Shown in pieces: positions 14,687-22,562 of a stretch of 24,298 bases of DNA (positions within the stretch are counted from its first letter, which is position 1; each line of letters opens with the position of its first letter). The stretch is from an uncultured Roseburia sp. Its GTDB lineage: Bacteria; Bacillota; Clostridia; Lachnospirales; Lachnospiraceae. The position numbers and the translations under genes are program-made. The stretch covers positions 1-24,298 of the forward strand of contig UQNW01000035.1 of the NCBI GenBank assembly GCA_900542495.1, written 5' to 3'. The notes beneath the pieces are model-generated. The model was not told the origin of the DNA. It ran no database searches and saw nothing but the letters and a program-made list of their open reading frames with translations.

Positions 14687-15541
14687 TTACAGTTGTTTTT
14701 CGAGTGCAGCAAAAAGTTCTTTCGCAGAAGTGAAGGTTTCACTGCTTAGATCTACACATCCGGCTTTGATCTCAAAAGGAAGAATCTCGTTCTGAAATAC
14801 AAGGTGCTGTGTTGGAATCTCGCGGACGAGTTTCTGGATGCGAGAAACAAAAACTTCATAGGAAAGATCCTTTTCAGCTACAAAGAAAGAATCTTCACTT
14901 TTCCGGACGAGAAGCGGTGCTGTTTCGCCAGTCTGGAAAGTGGTGCACAAAAGATCATAAAGAAAACATGCAACCCCGGTAACCGAAATCTGACCATATT
15001 TTTCCCTGATATCGGAAAAATCCAAAATACGGATGAGAGAGGCATTGTAATGTGGAAGTGTTTTGGCTGCCTCAAAAATATGTGGCAGATGTTCCTCCAG
15101 ATAGTCTTCGTTATAGGCATTGGTATCCTGATCTAAGAGGATACGCTGGTTGAGATCTGATACAAACCGTACAAGCTTTGGCGTGTTTGACTGAAGCTGT
15201 GCCTGTGTGTAGGAAAAAGGCTGTACGACTTCTAACACATAAGGCTTTTCGTCAACTAAGATTGGTTTTACACTGATGTTAAACACCTGATCCTGACAGG
15301 TCTCGCATTTTGACAGTGTTTCCTCATGCCGCAGTGCTCTTGCAGATGTGCAGTTGATGCATTGCGAGGAATAGTTCCAGACATCATAGCAGATATCACA
15401 TGGAACTAAGTGCATGTCAGTGCCGGAACCGGAAAAGCCCATGATTCGGCATACAGACGGATCGACAATGCGGACAATGGCGAAGGTCTGCTGTAATACA
15501 TCCATTTCTTGTTTTATTTCTTGACAGGTATATTCTTGCAT
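14687..15541 (-). CDS. PAS-like sensor with three CxxC pairs and a degenerate GGDEF domain
   Basis: A 284-residue, probably soluble signalling protein. Residues about 12-110 look PAS-like (FAIVRIVDPSVCRIMGF at the start, VLEVVQPF at the end) and contain three CxxC pairs: Cys48/Cys51 (PCDICYDVW), Cys61/Cys64 (QCINCTS) and Cys79/Cys82 (KCETCQ), a pattern suited to a metal or Fe-S/zinc centre. After a helical linker (FVSDLNQRILLDQDTNAYNE) comes a GGDEF-like fold: LIRILDFSDIREKYG aligns with the D-x-D-x-FK-x-x-N-x-x-YG strand, but the signature itself is SEDSF (in RKSEDSFFV), so cyclase activity is unlikely and a binding or regulatory role more so. ATG with upstream GGAGA. It is divergent from the GGDEF-EAL operon, sharing a 166-bp intergenic region. 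Family name not certain. Confidence 0.75.
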   Translation of the reverse strand: MQEYTCQEIKQEMDVLQQTFAIVRIVDPSVCRIMGFSGSGTDMHLVPCDICYDVWNYSSQCINCTSARALRHEETLSKCETCQDQVFNISVKPILVDEKPYVLEVVQPFSYTQAQLQSNTPKLVRFVSDLNQRILLDQDTNAYNEDYLEEHLPHIFEAAKTLPHYNASLIRILDFSDIREKYGQISVTGVACFLYDLLCTTFQTGETAPLLVRKSEDSFFVAEKDLSYEVFVSRIQKLVREIPTQHLVFQNEILPFEIKAGCVDLSSETFTSAKELFAALEKQL

Positions 15542-15652
15542 CTGATTTTATCTCCGATTCATTGATAGATTCAGCTTAACACAAACATGGAAATAACGCT
15601 ATAGACATACTGCAAATATTGTTATGTTTTGTAAAATTTGCTTAAAAATCAG

Positions 15653-15681
15653 TTGACTTTGTAACGGTAAAAAAGTACTAT
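15653..15681 (+). promoter_or_regulatory. Promoter of the GGDEF-EAL/diguanylate cyclase operon
   Basis: TTGACT (15653-15658), 17-nt spacer, TACTAT (15676-15681); predicted start near 15688. It is a vegetative-type promoter; no flagellar sigma-28 motif is seen. Confidence 0.7.
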
Positions 15682-15707
15682 TTTTGTAGAGAGAAGGATG
15701 GTATTGT

Positions 15708-17414
15708 ATGGAAATCGAAGAAGAGAGTAAAAGAGGATATTTAAGTTTATCAAGAGAAGAGTTCGACGAGATAATCCGCCTTTATGATCCATGTATGGAT
15801 GATTATTTGTATGCTTATGACTTAAAACTGGATGAGTATCAGATCTCACCACATGCAAGGGACAGGTTCCGTCTGCCTTCCGACCGTTTCAGTGATGTGG
15901 CAAGAGCACATGAGAGTTTTGTGGATATGCATGATATGCCGGCACTTGCAAAGGAACTGCAGGAGATTAAGGACGGCAAAAAGAAGTATCACAGCATGTT
16001 TTACCGCTGGCTGGATACGAACGGAGAACCGGTCTGGATCAACTGCCGCGGAAAAGTGATTGATGATGAAGAAGGAAATCCGCATTTTCTGATCGGATGC
16101 ATTAACGAGATCGGAGAGCGTCAGAAGGCAGATAATGTGAGCGGTCTGCTCGGAGAGACAAGCTTGTCTGCTTATGTCAGAAAGTATAAAGACAAGTTCC
16201 CGGACGGATTTTTTATGCGTGTCGGAATCGATGATCTTGGAGCAATCAATGGAAATCTTGGCAATAAATATGGTGATTTTATCATCAAAAAAACAGCAGA
16301 CTGCCTGGCAGAGAATCTGAATGAGAAACAGCAGTTATTCCGTATTGTCGGAGATGAGTTTATGATCGTCGATTTTTGCGGTGGAACGCTGCAGGATGCA
16401 TTACAGCTTTACAGTAACTGCAGAAAGAGCATTGATTACTTTGTCGAGCAGAATCAGTACAAAGCTGTATTCACATTGTCAGCAGGAATTTTAAAATGCG
16501 AGGCTGTGTATGGCGGATATGATGCAGTACTCAAGCTGACGGAGTTTACGTTAAACGAGGCAAAGGAAAACGGCAGAAACAGTTATTATGTTTTTTCACA
16601 GGAAGAGTATGACCGTTTCAAGAGACGAAAGAAAATCGAGCGGCAGTTATATGATGCAGTCAACCATAATTTTGAGGGTTTTGAAGCTTATTTCCAGCCG
16701 ATCGTGGATGCGACGACTTTCCAGCTTGCCGGTGCAGAGGCATTGATGCGTTTTTCCATGCCGTCAGAGGAAAAAGAAGGCGGGATTGAACGGGTTTCCC
16801 CGGTGGAATTTATCCCATTGTTAGAGCAGACAGGTCTTATTATTCCGGCAGGAAAATGGATGCTTCAGCAGTCGATCGGAGTATGCCAGAAGTGGCAGAA
16901 ATGGATTCCTCATTTTCGTATGAATATTAATCTGTCGTATGTGCAGGTGATGAAAAGCAATGCGTTAGAGGAAATCTTGAATATCATCAGACTTTACGGA
17001 ATTGAAGCCGGAAATGTCGGAATTGAGCTGACAGAGAGTGGTTACCTTGATTCAAGGCACTTCCAGAAATTATGGAATGGTCTGAAGGAACACGGCGTGC
17101 AGGTTATATTAGATGATTTCGGAACAGGCTACTCGAATCTGCACTGCTTAGGGGATCTTGAACCGAATTATATCAAGATCGACCGGTCTTTTACATTAAA
17201 GTCGCTGCAAAATGAGTATGAGCATGCATTGATGAAACAGATTATTGATATGACACATAGTCTGGATCTTGCTATCTGCATTGAGGGAATCGAGACCGGA
17301 GATGAACTTCAGGATCTTCGTGCACTTGGGGCAGATTATATACAGGGATATTTATTTGGAAAACCATGTTCGGAAAGCGAATTTGAAGAACATTTTATTC
17401 ATGTAGGAGAATAA
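15708..17414 (+). CDS. PAS-GGDEF-EAL protein, probable c-di-GMP phosphodiesterase
   Basis: A 568-residue soluble protein with no membrane helix. Residues about 1-135 form a PAS-type domain (YRWLDTNGEPVWINCRGKVI and FLIGCINEIGERQ close it). A GGDEF domain follows (about 140-300) with signature VGDEF (Val214 replaces the first Gly), likely poor or inactive as a cyclase but possibly able to bind GTP. The EAL domain (about 315-565) keeps the catalytic set: AEALMRF, NINLSYVQ, ELTES, LDDFGTGYSNL (Asp469, Asp470), IKIDRSF, EGIET and QGYLFGKP, so c-di-GMP hydrolysis to pGpG is expected. The start ATG follows AGAAGGATGG. The next gene, a diguanylate cyclase, starts four bases after the stop, putting opposite activities in one transcript. 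Confidence 0.9.
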   Translation: MEIEEESKRGYLSLSREEFDEIIRLYDPCMDDYLYAYDLKLDEYQISPHARDRFRLPSDRFSDVARAHESFVDMHDMPALAKELQEIKDGKKKYHSMFYRWLDTNGEPVWINCRGKVIDDEEGNPHFLIGCINEIGERQKADNVSGLLGETSLSAYVRKYKDKFPDGFFMRVGIDDLGAINGNLGNKYGDFIIKKTADCLAENLNEKQQLFRIVGDEFMIVDFCGGTLQDALQLYSNCRKSIDYFVEQNQYKAVFTLSAGILKCEAVYGGYDAVLKLTEFTLNEAKENGRNSYYVFSQEEYDRFKRRKKIERQLYDAVNHNFEGFEAYFQPIVDATTFQLAGAEALMRFSMPSEEKEGGIERVSPVEFIPLLEQTGLIIPAGKWMLQQSIGVCQKWQKWIPHFRMNINLSYVQVMKSNALEEILNIIRLYGIEAGNVGIELTESGYLDSRHFQKLWNGLKEHGVQVILDDFGTGYSNLHCLGDLEPNYIKIDRSFTLKSLQNEYEHALMKQIIDMTHSLDLAICIEGIETGDELQDLRALGADYIQGYLFGKPCSESEFEEHFIHVGE

Positions 17415-17418
17415 ACTG

Positions 17419-18501
17419 ATGAGAAGTATTCTGAATTTGATTTTCAAAGATGTAGAGAATGAAAATGAGACAAAAAAAGTGGCAGTGACACTGCGGATCA
17501 GTGCATTGCTGTTTTGTGGGTATTTTCTTTGTCTTTTGATCGTCTTTGGCTGCATTGGCGACTGGATGAATGCAGGTGGATGTCTGGTGTGCGGAGTATG
17601 TTATATGTTATCTTTTTACACGACGTACTGGAACCACACAAGAGAGGCAGCGTGGATTTCACAGATACTTATGATCGTGTGGATCATCCTGTTTATTGTA
17701 ATGTTTGGCTGGGATTGCGGAGTACAGCATTATCTGTTTGCATTTCTTGCACTGAACTTTACGGTGAGTGCTGCAGGAGAGCGGAAAAAAGTGCTGACTG
17801 CGGTCGGAGCATGTGCACTGCGTCTGGCTTTGTATGCCTACGCCCGGAATTTTAAACCATACAATCCACTGGATCCAGGCATAAGTGTTTTGATACAGAT
17901 TTTAAATACTATTTTTATTTTTGCGCAGATCACTGCTGTCATGATCATATTTACAAAGGATGCCCAGAAAATGGAGCAGAAGCTTGTACGGTATAATGCA
18001 AAACTGCAAAAGATCGCTTCGGTTGACGCACTTACCGGTCTTTGGAACCGCCGGAGCATGTGGGAATATATCCGTGCAGTGGAGTATGATTATGAGATAG
18101 GAAATGCAGGCTTTGTATCGATCGCCATTGCAGATATTGATTTCTTTAAAAGAATTAATGATACCTATGGGCATGATGCAGGTGATGAAGTGCTGAAAGC
18201 TGTAGCAGGACTTTTCATGGACAAAATGAAACCATACGGAAGGGTATGCCGCTGGGGAGGCGAGGAGTTCCTGTTTGTATTTTATGGCAGAAACGGCGAT
18301 GCGGCATATGATGCGCTGCAGGAGATTTATGACGAGATCCACAGGCTGACGGTATCGTATGAAAATGAGGAGATCCGCATTACCGTGACGTTTGGACTGG
18401 AAGAGTACGATAAGAACGATGGTATGGAAATGGCGATCCGCAGGGCAGATGAGAAGTTATATCAGGGAAAAGAGACCGGACGCGATAAGATCGTTTATTG
18501 A
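17419..18501 (+). CDS. Membrane diguanylate cyclase (6 TM-GGDEF)
   Basis: A 360-residue protein: a short amphipathic N-terminus, about six membrane helices between residues 21 and 177 with no large extracellular loop, a coiled-coil linker (KDAQKMEQKLVRYNAKLQK) and a complete GGDEF domain. The domain begins with the signature DALTGLWNRRSM, has IADIDFFKRINDTYGHDAGDE for metal and GTP binding, and the active-site RWGGEEF (Gly280). The RxxD product-inhibition site is not present (KPYG stands there), so the enzyme may lack classical feedback inhibition. Its SD (GTAGGAGAA) lies inside the end of the upstream EAL gene. Likely a c-di-GMP synthase under membrane-derived signals; the ligand is unknown. 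Confidence 0.9.
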   Translation: MRSILNLIFKDVENENETKKVAVTLRISALLFCGYFLCLLIVFGCIGDWMNAGGCLVCGVCYMLSFYTTYWNHTREAAWISQILMIVWIILFIVMFGWDCGVQHYLFAFLALNFTVSAAGERKKVLTAVGACALRLALYAYARNFKPYNPLDPGISVLIQILNTIFIFAQITAVMIIFTKDAQKMEQKLVRYNAKLQKIASVDALTGLWNRRSMWEYIRAVEYDYEIGNAGFVSIAIADIDFFKRINDTYGHDAGDEVLKAVAGLFMDKMKPYGRVCRWGGEEFLFVFYGRNGDAAYDALQEIYDEIHRLTVSYENEEIRITVTFGLEEYDKNDGMEMAIRRADEKLYQGKETGRDKIVY

Positions 18502-18550
18502 AGCAGGTGGCGTATCTGAGAAAAATATGCATATTATGCAGAAAATAATA

Positions 18551-18579
18551 TGGAATTTTTTGGAAAAATAAGGTATAAT
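18551..18579 (+). promoter_or_regulatory. Probable promoter of the first chemoreceptor gene
   Basis: TATAAT (18574-18579) with a weak TGGAAT (18551-18556) at a 17-nt spacing. The -10 box is good, the -35 poor. The chemoreceptor start is 56 bp further, behind GAGAGGAG. Confidence 0.5.
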
Positions 18580-18634
18580 ATGCTATATTGTGAAAAGGCT
18601 TACATGATAACAAGAGAGGAGTTAACGAAAAACA

Positions 18635-20125
18635 ATGGAAGAAAATAAATATCGTTATAATGACATTTCGGAACGATTGCGGAGAATGAATAGAATATAT
18701 ATGGGAGCCACGATCTTTATGGCGGCACTGATTTTGTTGTATCTGTGGATGAAACAGATGAATCATAACATCCAGACGGTGACCGTCTATGGAAATACGG
18801 TTCTTTTACTTTTATTTGCAGTGGGGAATGCGGTCATATATTGCAGGGATAAGGCAACCGACAAATTAAAAGTAGCAGCAACCATAGAGATGGGGATTGA
18901 ATATCTGCTTCTTGGGGTGCAGACAGATGCAAAGTTTATTACCTATGTGCTGGTCGCATGTATCGCATTGCAGCTTCCTTATTACGATAAAAAAGGATTA
19001 AAACTCACAGAGATCGGGCTTAGTATTTTATACATAATCGTGACCATCGTACAGGCAATTAAGGGATACATTGTGATAGATGTGGATACGATCTGCAGTA
19101 TCTGGGGAGTCCTTGGAATCCTCTTTATCATCAGCAGAGTCGGATATATCACAATTATATTTAATGATGATGCGCTTGGTTCGATCGCAGCAGAGCATGA
19201 GAAGGAAAAACACATTTTGGACGGTGTACTCAGTATTTCACAATCTATCCAGACAGAATCTGTAAAGAGCAGTGAACTGATCGAAAAGCTGGTTGGCGTG
19301 ACAGAATCCGTGACAAACAGCATGCAGGAGATATCTGCATCTTCGAATACAACTGCAAACAGTATTGAGGAACAGAATACAATGACCAATTCCATTCAGG
19401 ATGCGATCGGAGTGACTGGCGAAAGCTCGAAGCAGATGGTAGACATTGCCATGAATTCGAATGAGAGCATTCAGGAAAATATCCGTGTCATGGAAGAATT
19501 AAAGAATCAGTCTGAACTGATCACAAATACAAACCATGAAGTTACCGGTGCGATGACAAAGCTTCAGAATAAGACAAAAGAAGTGGAAGAGATCGCAGGA
19601 ATGATCTTAAATATTTCCAGTCAGACCAATCTGCTGGCGTTAAATGCTTCTATTGAAAGTGCGAGAGCCGGAGAGGCAGGACGTGGATTTGCGGTTGTTG
19701 CAGAGCAGATTCGTCAGCTTGCGGAGCAGACGAAGAACTCTACGGAGGAGATCACGAGAATCGTCAACGAGTTAAATGAGAATGCAAATGAGGTTGTTTC
19801 TTCTGTGGAAGAATCTGTAGAGGCCGTTGAGAGCCAGAATGAGAAGATCCTTGCGGCATCTGAAACATTTGAATCCTTAAACCGCAATATGACAGATCTG
19901 ATCGATCATATTGAGGAGGTAAACCGTCAGGTAGACGGACTCTCAGAGTCGAACAATAAGATCGTGGAGAATATTTCACATCTTTCTGCTGCAACGGAGG
20001 AAGTTACTGCAAGTGCAGAACAGGTACACGGAATGAGTGAGCAGAATCTTGAGTATGCAGAACAGGTACAGCAGGCAGTTGATAAGATGCGTGCCACCGC
20101 TGATGATTTGAAAAAATACTTATAA
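18635..20125 (+). CDS. Methyl-accepting chemotaxis protein with a six-helix membrane module
   Basis: A 496-residue chemoreceptor. Residues 18-175 hold about six membrane helices (for example MGATIFMAALILLYLWM and SIWGVLGILFIISRVGYITIIF) instead of the usual two helices flanking an extracellular ligand domain, and no HAMP domain is evident. The cytoplasmic signalling rod covers residues about 185-490; its tip ISSQTNLLALNASIESARAGEAGRGFAVVAEQIRQLA is the highly conserved region that binds CheA and CheW. No CheR-binding pentapeptide is seen at the C-terminus. The membrane module has the same general design as that of the upstream diguanylate cyclase, suggesting sensing within or at the membrane. 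The ATG follows GAGAGGAG at a long 13-base spacing. Confidence 0.9.
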   Translation: MEENKYRYNDISERLRRMNRIYMGATIFMAALILLYLWMKQMNHNIQTVTVYGNTVLLLLFAVGNAVIYCRDKATDKLKVAATIEMGIEYLLLGVQTDAKFITYVLVACIALQLPYYDKKGLKLTEIGLSILYIIVTIVQAIKGYIVIDVDTICSIWGVLGILFIISRVGYITIIFNDDALGSIAAEHEKEKHILDGVLSISQSIQTESVKSSELIEKLVGVTESVTNSMQEISASSNTTANSIEEQNTMTNSIQDAIGVTGESSKQMVDIAMNSNESIQENIRVMEELKNQSELITNTNHEVTGAMTKLQNKTKEVEEIAGMILNISSQTNLLALNASIESARAGEAGRGFAVVAEQIRQLAEQTKNSTEEITRIVNELNENANEVVSSVEESVEAVESQNEKILAASETFESLNRNMTDLIDHIEEVNRQVDGLSESNNKIVENISHLSAATEEVTASAEQVHGMSEQNLEYAEQVQQAVDKMRATADDLKKYL

Positions 20126-20146
20126 AAAAAGAGCTGCAACAGCAGC
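20124..20146 (-). terminator. Terminator of the HAD phosphatase gene (minus strand)
   Basis: On the minus strand GCTGC-TGTT-GCAGC (20146-20133) is followed by TC and a run of seven T (20130-20124). It reaches into the stop codon of the convergent chemoreceptor gene, so the two 3' ends are packed tightly and may share it. Confidence 0.7.
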
Positions 20147-20150
20147 CCCC

Positions 20151-20945
20151 TTATAGAAAAGAAAAATGTTCCAGAGCGAAGGCGATACCGTCTTCGCTCG
20201 CTTTTTTTGTGACAAAAGAAACCTGATCAAAAAGAGAAACCGGGTTTGCATTCCCCATAGCAACGCTGTTTGGAAGATAGGAGAGCATCGGAAGATCATT
20301 GTTGCTGTCGCCAAATGCATAGGCATCCTCTTTCGACAGATTGTAATGATCAAGGACAAACTGGATTCCGGTTGCTTTGCTATAGCCGAGAGGAACAAAT
20401 TCCCGGAATGTGCCGCCCCGGTCAATGCAGTTGAAATGTACGTCGCTGACCTTTCGGAAAGCCTGCAGCTGCTCTTTTTCCTGAAACCAGATAACAAATT
20501 TATCGCAGATAAAATCCGGTGACTCAAGATCCGTTGGCATTGTATAACCGCGTTTCACGAAAGCGTCATATTGTGTCACGGCATCCGGATGTATGACCGG
20601 ACGGACCGGATCGTAAGCAACCGCAGTGGATGATTCGAAAACAATGTCCACATTGGTGTCTCTTGCAGCCTTTAACAGTTCCATTGTGATTTCATGGGAC
20701 TGTGTGACATGTAAAAGATTCTTACCGCCGCAGTAAATATCAGTGCCGCATCCGCAGACAAATCCATCAAAGCCGACTTCCTGAAAGCGTGGTTCCACGT
20801 TCTGGATACATCTTCCGGTATTTAAAAACATCAGGTTTCCGTTTGCTCTGGCTTTTCGTATCGCAGCGATGGCACTCTGTGGTATGGAACCGTCGATTTC
20901 GGAAGTTAAAGTTCCGTCTATATCAAAAAAAGCTATTTTACGCAT
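20151..20945 (-). CDS. Cof-type HAD-superfamily phosphatase
   Basis: A 264-residue cytoplasmic phosphatase of the HAD superfamily, type IIB (Cof/YbjI-like). Motif I FFDIDGTLT (nucleophile Asp8, general acid Asp10), motif II in LMFLNTGR, and motif III/IV in YSKATGIQFV followed by FGDSNNDLPML are all intact; the cap domain lies between residues about 85 and 185. Such enzymes dephosphorylate sugar phosphates, FMN, PLP or similar; the substrate cannot be read from sequence. I chose the ATG at 20945, with GGAGAA eight bases upstream, and rejected an in-frame ATG 42 bp earlier (20987) that has no SD. It lies on the opposite strand between the two chemoreceptor genes. Confidence 0.9.
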   Translation of the reverse strand: MRKIAFFDIDGTLTSEIDGSIPQSAIAAIRKARANGNLMFLNTGRCIQNVEPRFQEVGFDGFVCGCGTDIYCGGKNLLHVTQSHEITMELLKAARDTNVDIVFESSTAVAYDPVRPVIHPDAVTQYDAFVKRGYTMPTDLESPDFICDKFVIWFQEKEQLQAFRKVSDVHFNCIDRGGTFREFVPLGYSKATGIQFVLDHYNLSKEDAYAFGDSNNDLPMLSYLPNSVAMGNANPVSLFDQVSFVTKKASEDGIAFALEHFSFL

Positions 20946-21108
20946 TTTAGATTCTCCATTTCCTGTATTATTCTGAAACGATTGCATTGTATATTATTTT
21001 GCAGGATTAGTCAAAGAAAATATGAAAATAGAAAATTCTGATACCATAAGCATGAAAAATATGATAGAATATGTATAACTTTGATGAACACGGAGGTTTC
21101 TGATAATT

Positions 21109-22413
21109 ATGGAACAGGATAACAGAAAAGTGGCTTGGGGGAAAGCCTTAAAACCGATATTTGCATTAATGCTTGTCATTGTTTTGTGGCAGGTGCTCGT
21201 GTTGGAACTGTTAAAGAATGGAATCATCAGCACGTTGATCGCAGTTGTGCTGGTAAGTGCGGTCAGCGTTGTGATTTTTGGAATCGTATTCTGGGTTGTG
21301 AAATCACTGCTGAACCAGTTTCTTACCATAGCCCAGGGAAAAGCAGAAGATGAACAGGAACAGACGAAGATCGGAGAAAAAGCGAAAAAGCTGATGGAGC
21401 GTGAGGATGACATCGGAGCGATGATGCGTTCCGTACATGATTCCATCAGTTCATTTGCAATGGTGATTTCCGGTATCAAAACAGCAACAGAAGAATTAAA
21501 ATCTGTATCTGATGATTTTAATAATATCTTTCATGATATGGAAGATTCCTTGAAGATCACACAGGATTCGACACATACGATCGCAGATAACACTGTGACG
21601 CAGGCAGCACAGACGGCAGATATGAAAGAGAAGATCGATGCGATCGGCGATCTGATCGCTATGATTTCCGAGAATGTCGATGCCTTGAATGCAAGTGCAG
21701 ATAAGATGCAGGAGTGTAATGAGTCTGCTGAAAATATCATGGCTGAACTGATCGATATCAGTAAGAAGAATGGGGAAGCAATCGACAATGTAAGAGAGCA
21801 GTCTAAGCTCACTAATGATTCTGCACAGCAGATCCAGACAGTTACCGATATTATTGCGGATATTTCAAGTCAGACGAATCTGCTTGCGTTAAATGCAAGT
21901 ATCGAGGCGGCAAGAGCCGGAGAACATGGAAAGGGATTTGCGGTTGTTGCAGAGCAGATCCGTACTTTGGCAGATCAGTCCAGAGAATCTACGGAACGTA
22001 TTAACCAGCTGGTAGCAGACCTTATGGATAAGGCAAATGTGAGCGTGGAGATCACTGAGAAGGTATCCGAGGCAGTCAGCCTCCAGAATGAGAAGATCAA
22101 TCAGACAAAGGAAATCTTTACAACATTAAACGGTGAGATCGGTCAGGTCGGAAGTGCGATCGAAGGCATCAGCTCTGAGGTGGAAGAATTAAAGAACCAC
22201 AGCGATATCATTGAGACGGAGACGGTTTCCCTGAAAGAATTTGCAGATCAGAATGCGGAGAGTGCACAGATCACGATTGAACATATGAATGAGTTAGACA
22301 CCACAGTAGATCAGTGCAATGCAGCTACAGAACGTGTAGTCGGAGTATCTGATAAGCTGATCGGTTATGTGCGGGAAACAGAGAATCGCAAGAATATATT
22401 ATCCATGAAATAA
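21109..22413 (+). CDS. Methyl-accepting chemotaxis protein with minimal sensory region
   Basis: A 434-residue chemoreceptor. Two adjacent helices (residues about 17-36 and 39-65) are joined by only a few residues, so no extracellular ligand-binding domain exists. A Lys/Glu-rich linker (TKIGEKAKKLMEREDDIGAMM) resembles a HAMP-like or control-cable segment, followed by the coiled-coil signalling domain whose tip reads ISSQTNLLALNASIEAARAGEHGKGFAVVAEQIRTLA. No C-terminal CheR-binding pentapeptide. It may sense through the membrane or linker, or act in mixed arrays with other receptors. The SD is GGAGG (21092-21096), 12 bases before ATG. Related to the other receptor mainly in the conserved tip, not a recent duplicate. 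Confidence 0.9.
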   Translation: MEQDNRKVAWGKALKPIFALMLVIVLWQVLVLELLKNGIISTLIAVVLVSAVSVVIFGIVFWVVKSLLNQFLTIAQGKAEDEQEQTKIGEKAKKLMEREDDIGAMMRSVHDSISSFAMVISGIKTATEELKSVSDDFNNIFHDMEDSLKITQDSTHTIADNTVTQAAQTADMKEKIDAIGDLIAMISENVDALNASADKMQECNESAENIMAELIDISKKNGEAIDNVREQSKLTNDSAQQIQTVTDIIADISSQTNLLALNASIEAARAGEHGKGFAVVAEQIRTLADQSRESTERINQLVADLMDKANVSVEITEKVSEAVSLQNEKINQTKEIFTTLNGEIGQVGSAIEGISSEVEELKNHSDIIETETVSLKEFADQNAESAQITIEHMNELDTTVDQCNAATERVVGVSDKLIGYVRETENRKNILSMK

Positions 22414-22429
22414 TTGGAAAATAAAATTA

Positions 22430-22445
22430 TGTTGTAAAAACAACA
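22430..22445. promoter_or_regulatory. Palindrome upstream of hcp, possible CRP/FNR-family operator
   Basis: TGTTGT-AAAA-ACAACA is a perfect 6-4-6 inverted repeat 118 bp before the hcp start. hcp genes of anaerobes are often controlled by a CRP/FNR-family regulator (HcpR), whose sites are short palindromes; this match is suggestive only. Confidence 0.4.
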
Positions 22446-22490
22446 GAAAATGAAAAGCATTTTTATTACAATCTGTACATACCTCGTAAC

Positions 22491-22534
22491 AAGCGCTGGT
22501 GTGCAGGGGTATAACCTCTGCATAGCAGCGTTTT
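22491..22534 (+). promoter_or_regulatory. Stable leader hairpin directly upstream of hcp
   Basis: Lower stem AAGCGCTG/CAGCGTTT and upper stem TGCAGGGGT-ATA-ACCTCTGCA (22502-22522) are separated by a symmetric GTG/TAG internal loop; TTTT follows at 22531-22534. It could terminate the chemoreceptor transcript or attenuate hcp; its upper stem is more regular than a usual terminator and the T-tract is short. Confidence 0.55.
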
Positions 22535-22562
22535 AAATTTCATAAAAAGGAGAATTTACAAA

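Noticed and set aside
18502..18634. Flagellar sigma-28 promoter for the chemoreceptor gene
   Set aside because: No TAAA with a CCGATAA-type box at proper spacing; only a vegetative-type TATAAT is present. The region 20988-21108 before the second receptor gave the same result.
20946..20987. Extended N-terminus of the HAD phosphatase
   Set aside because: The ATG at 20987 lacks an SD, whereas GGAGAA stands before the ATG at 20945, which begins right at the HAD core.
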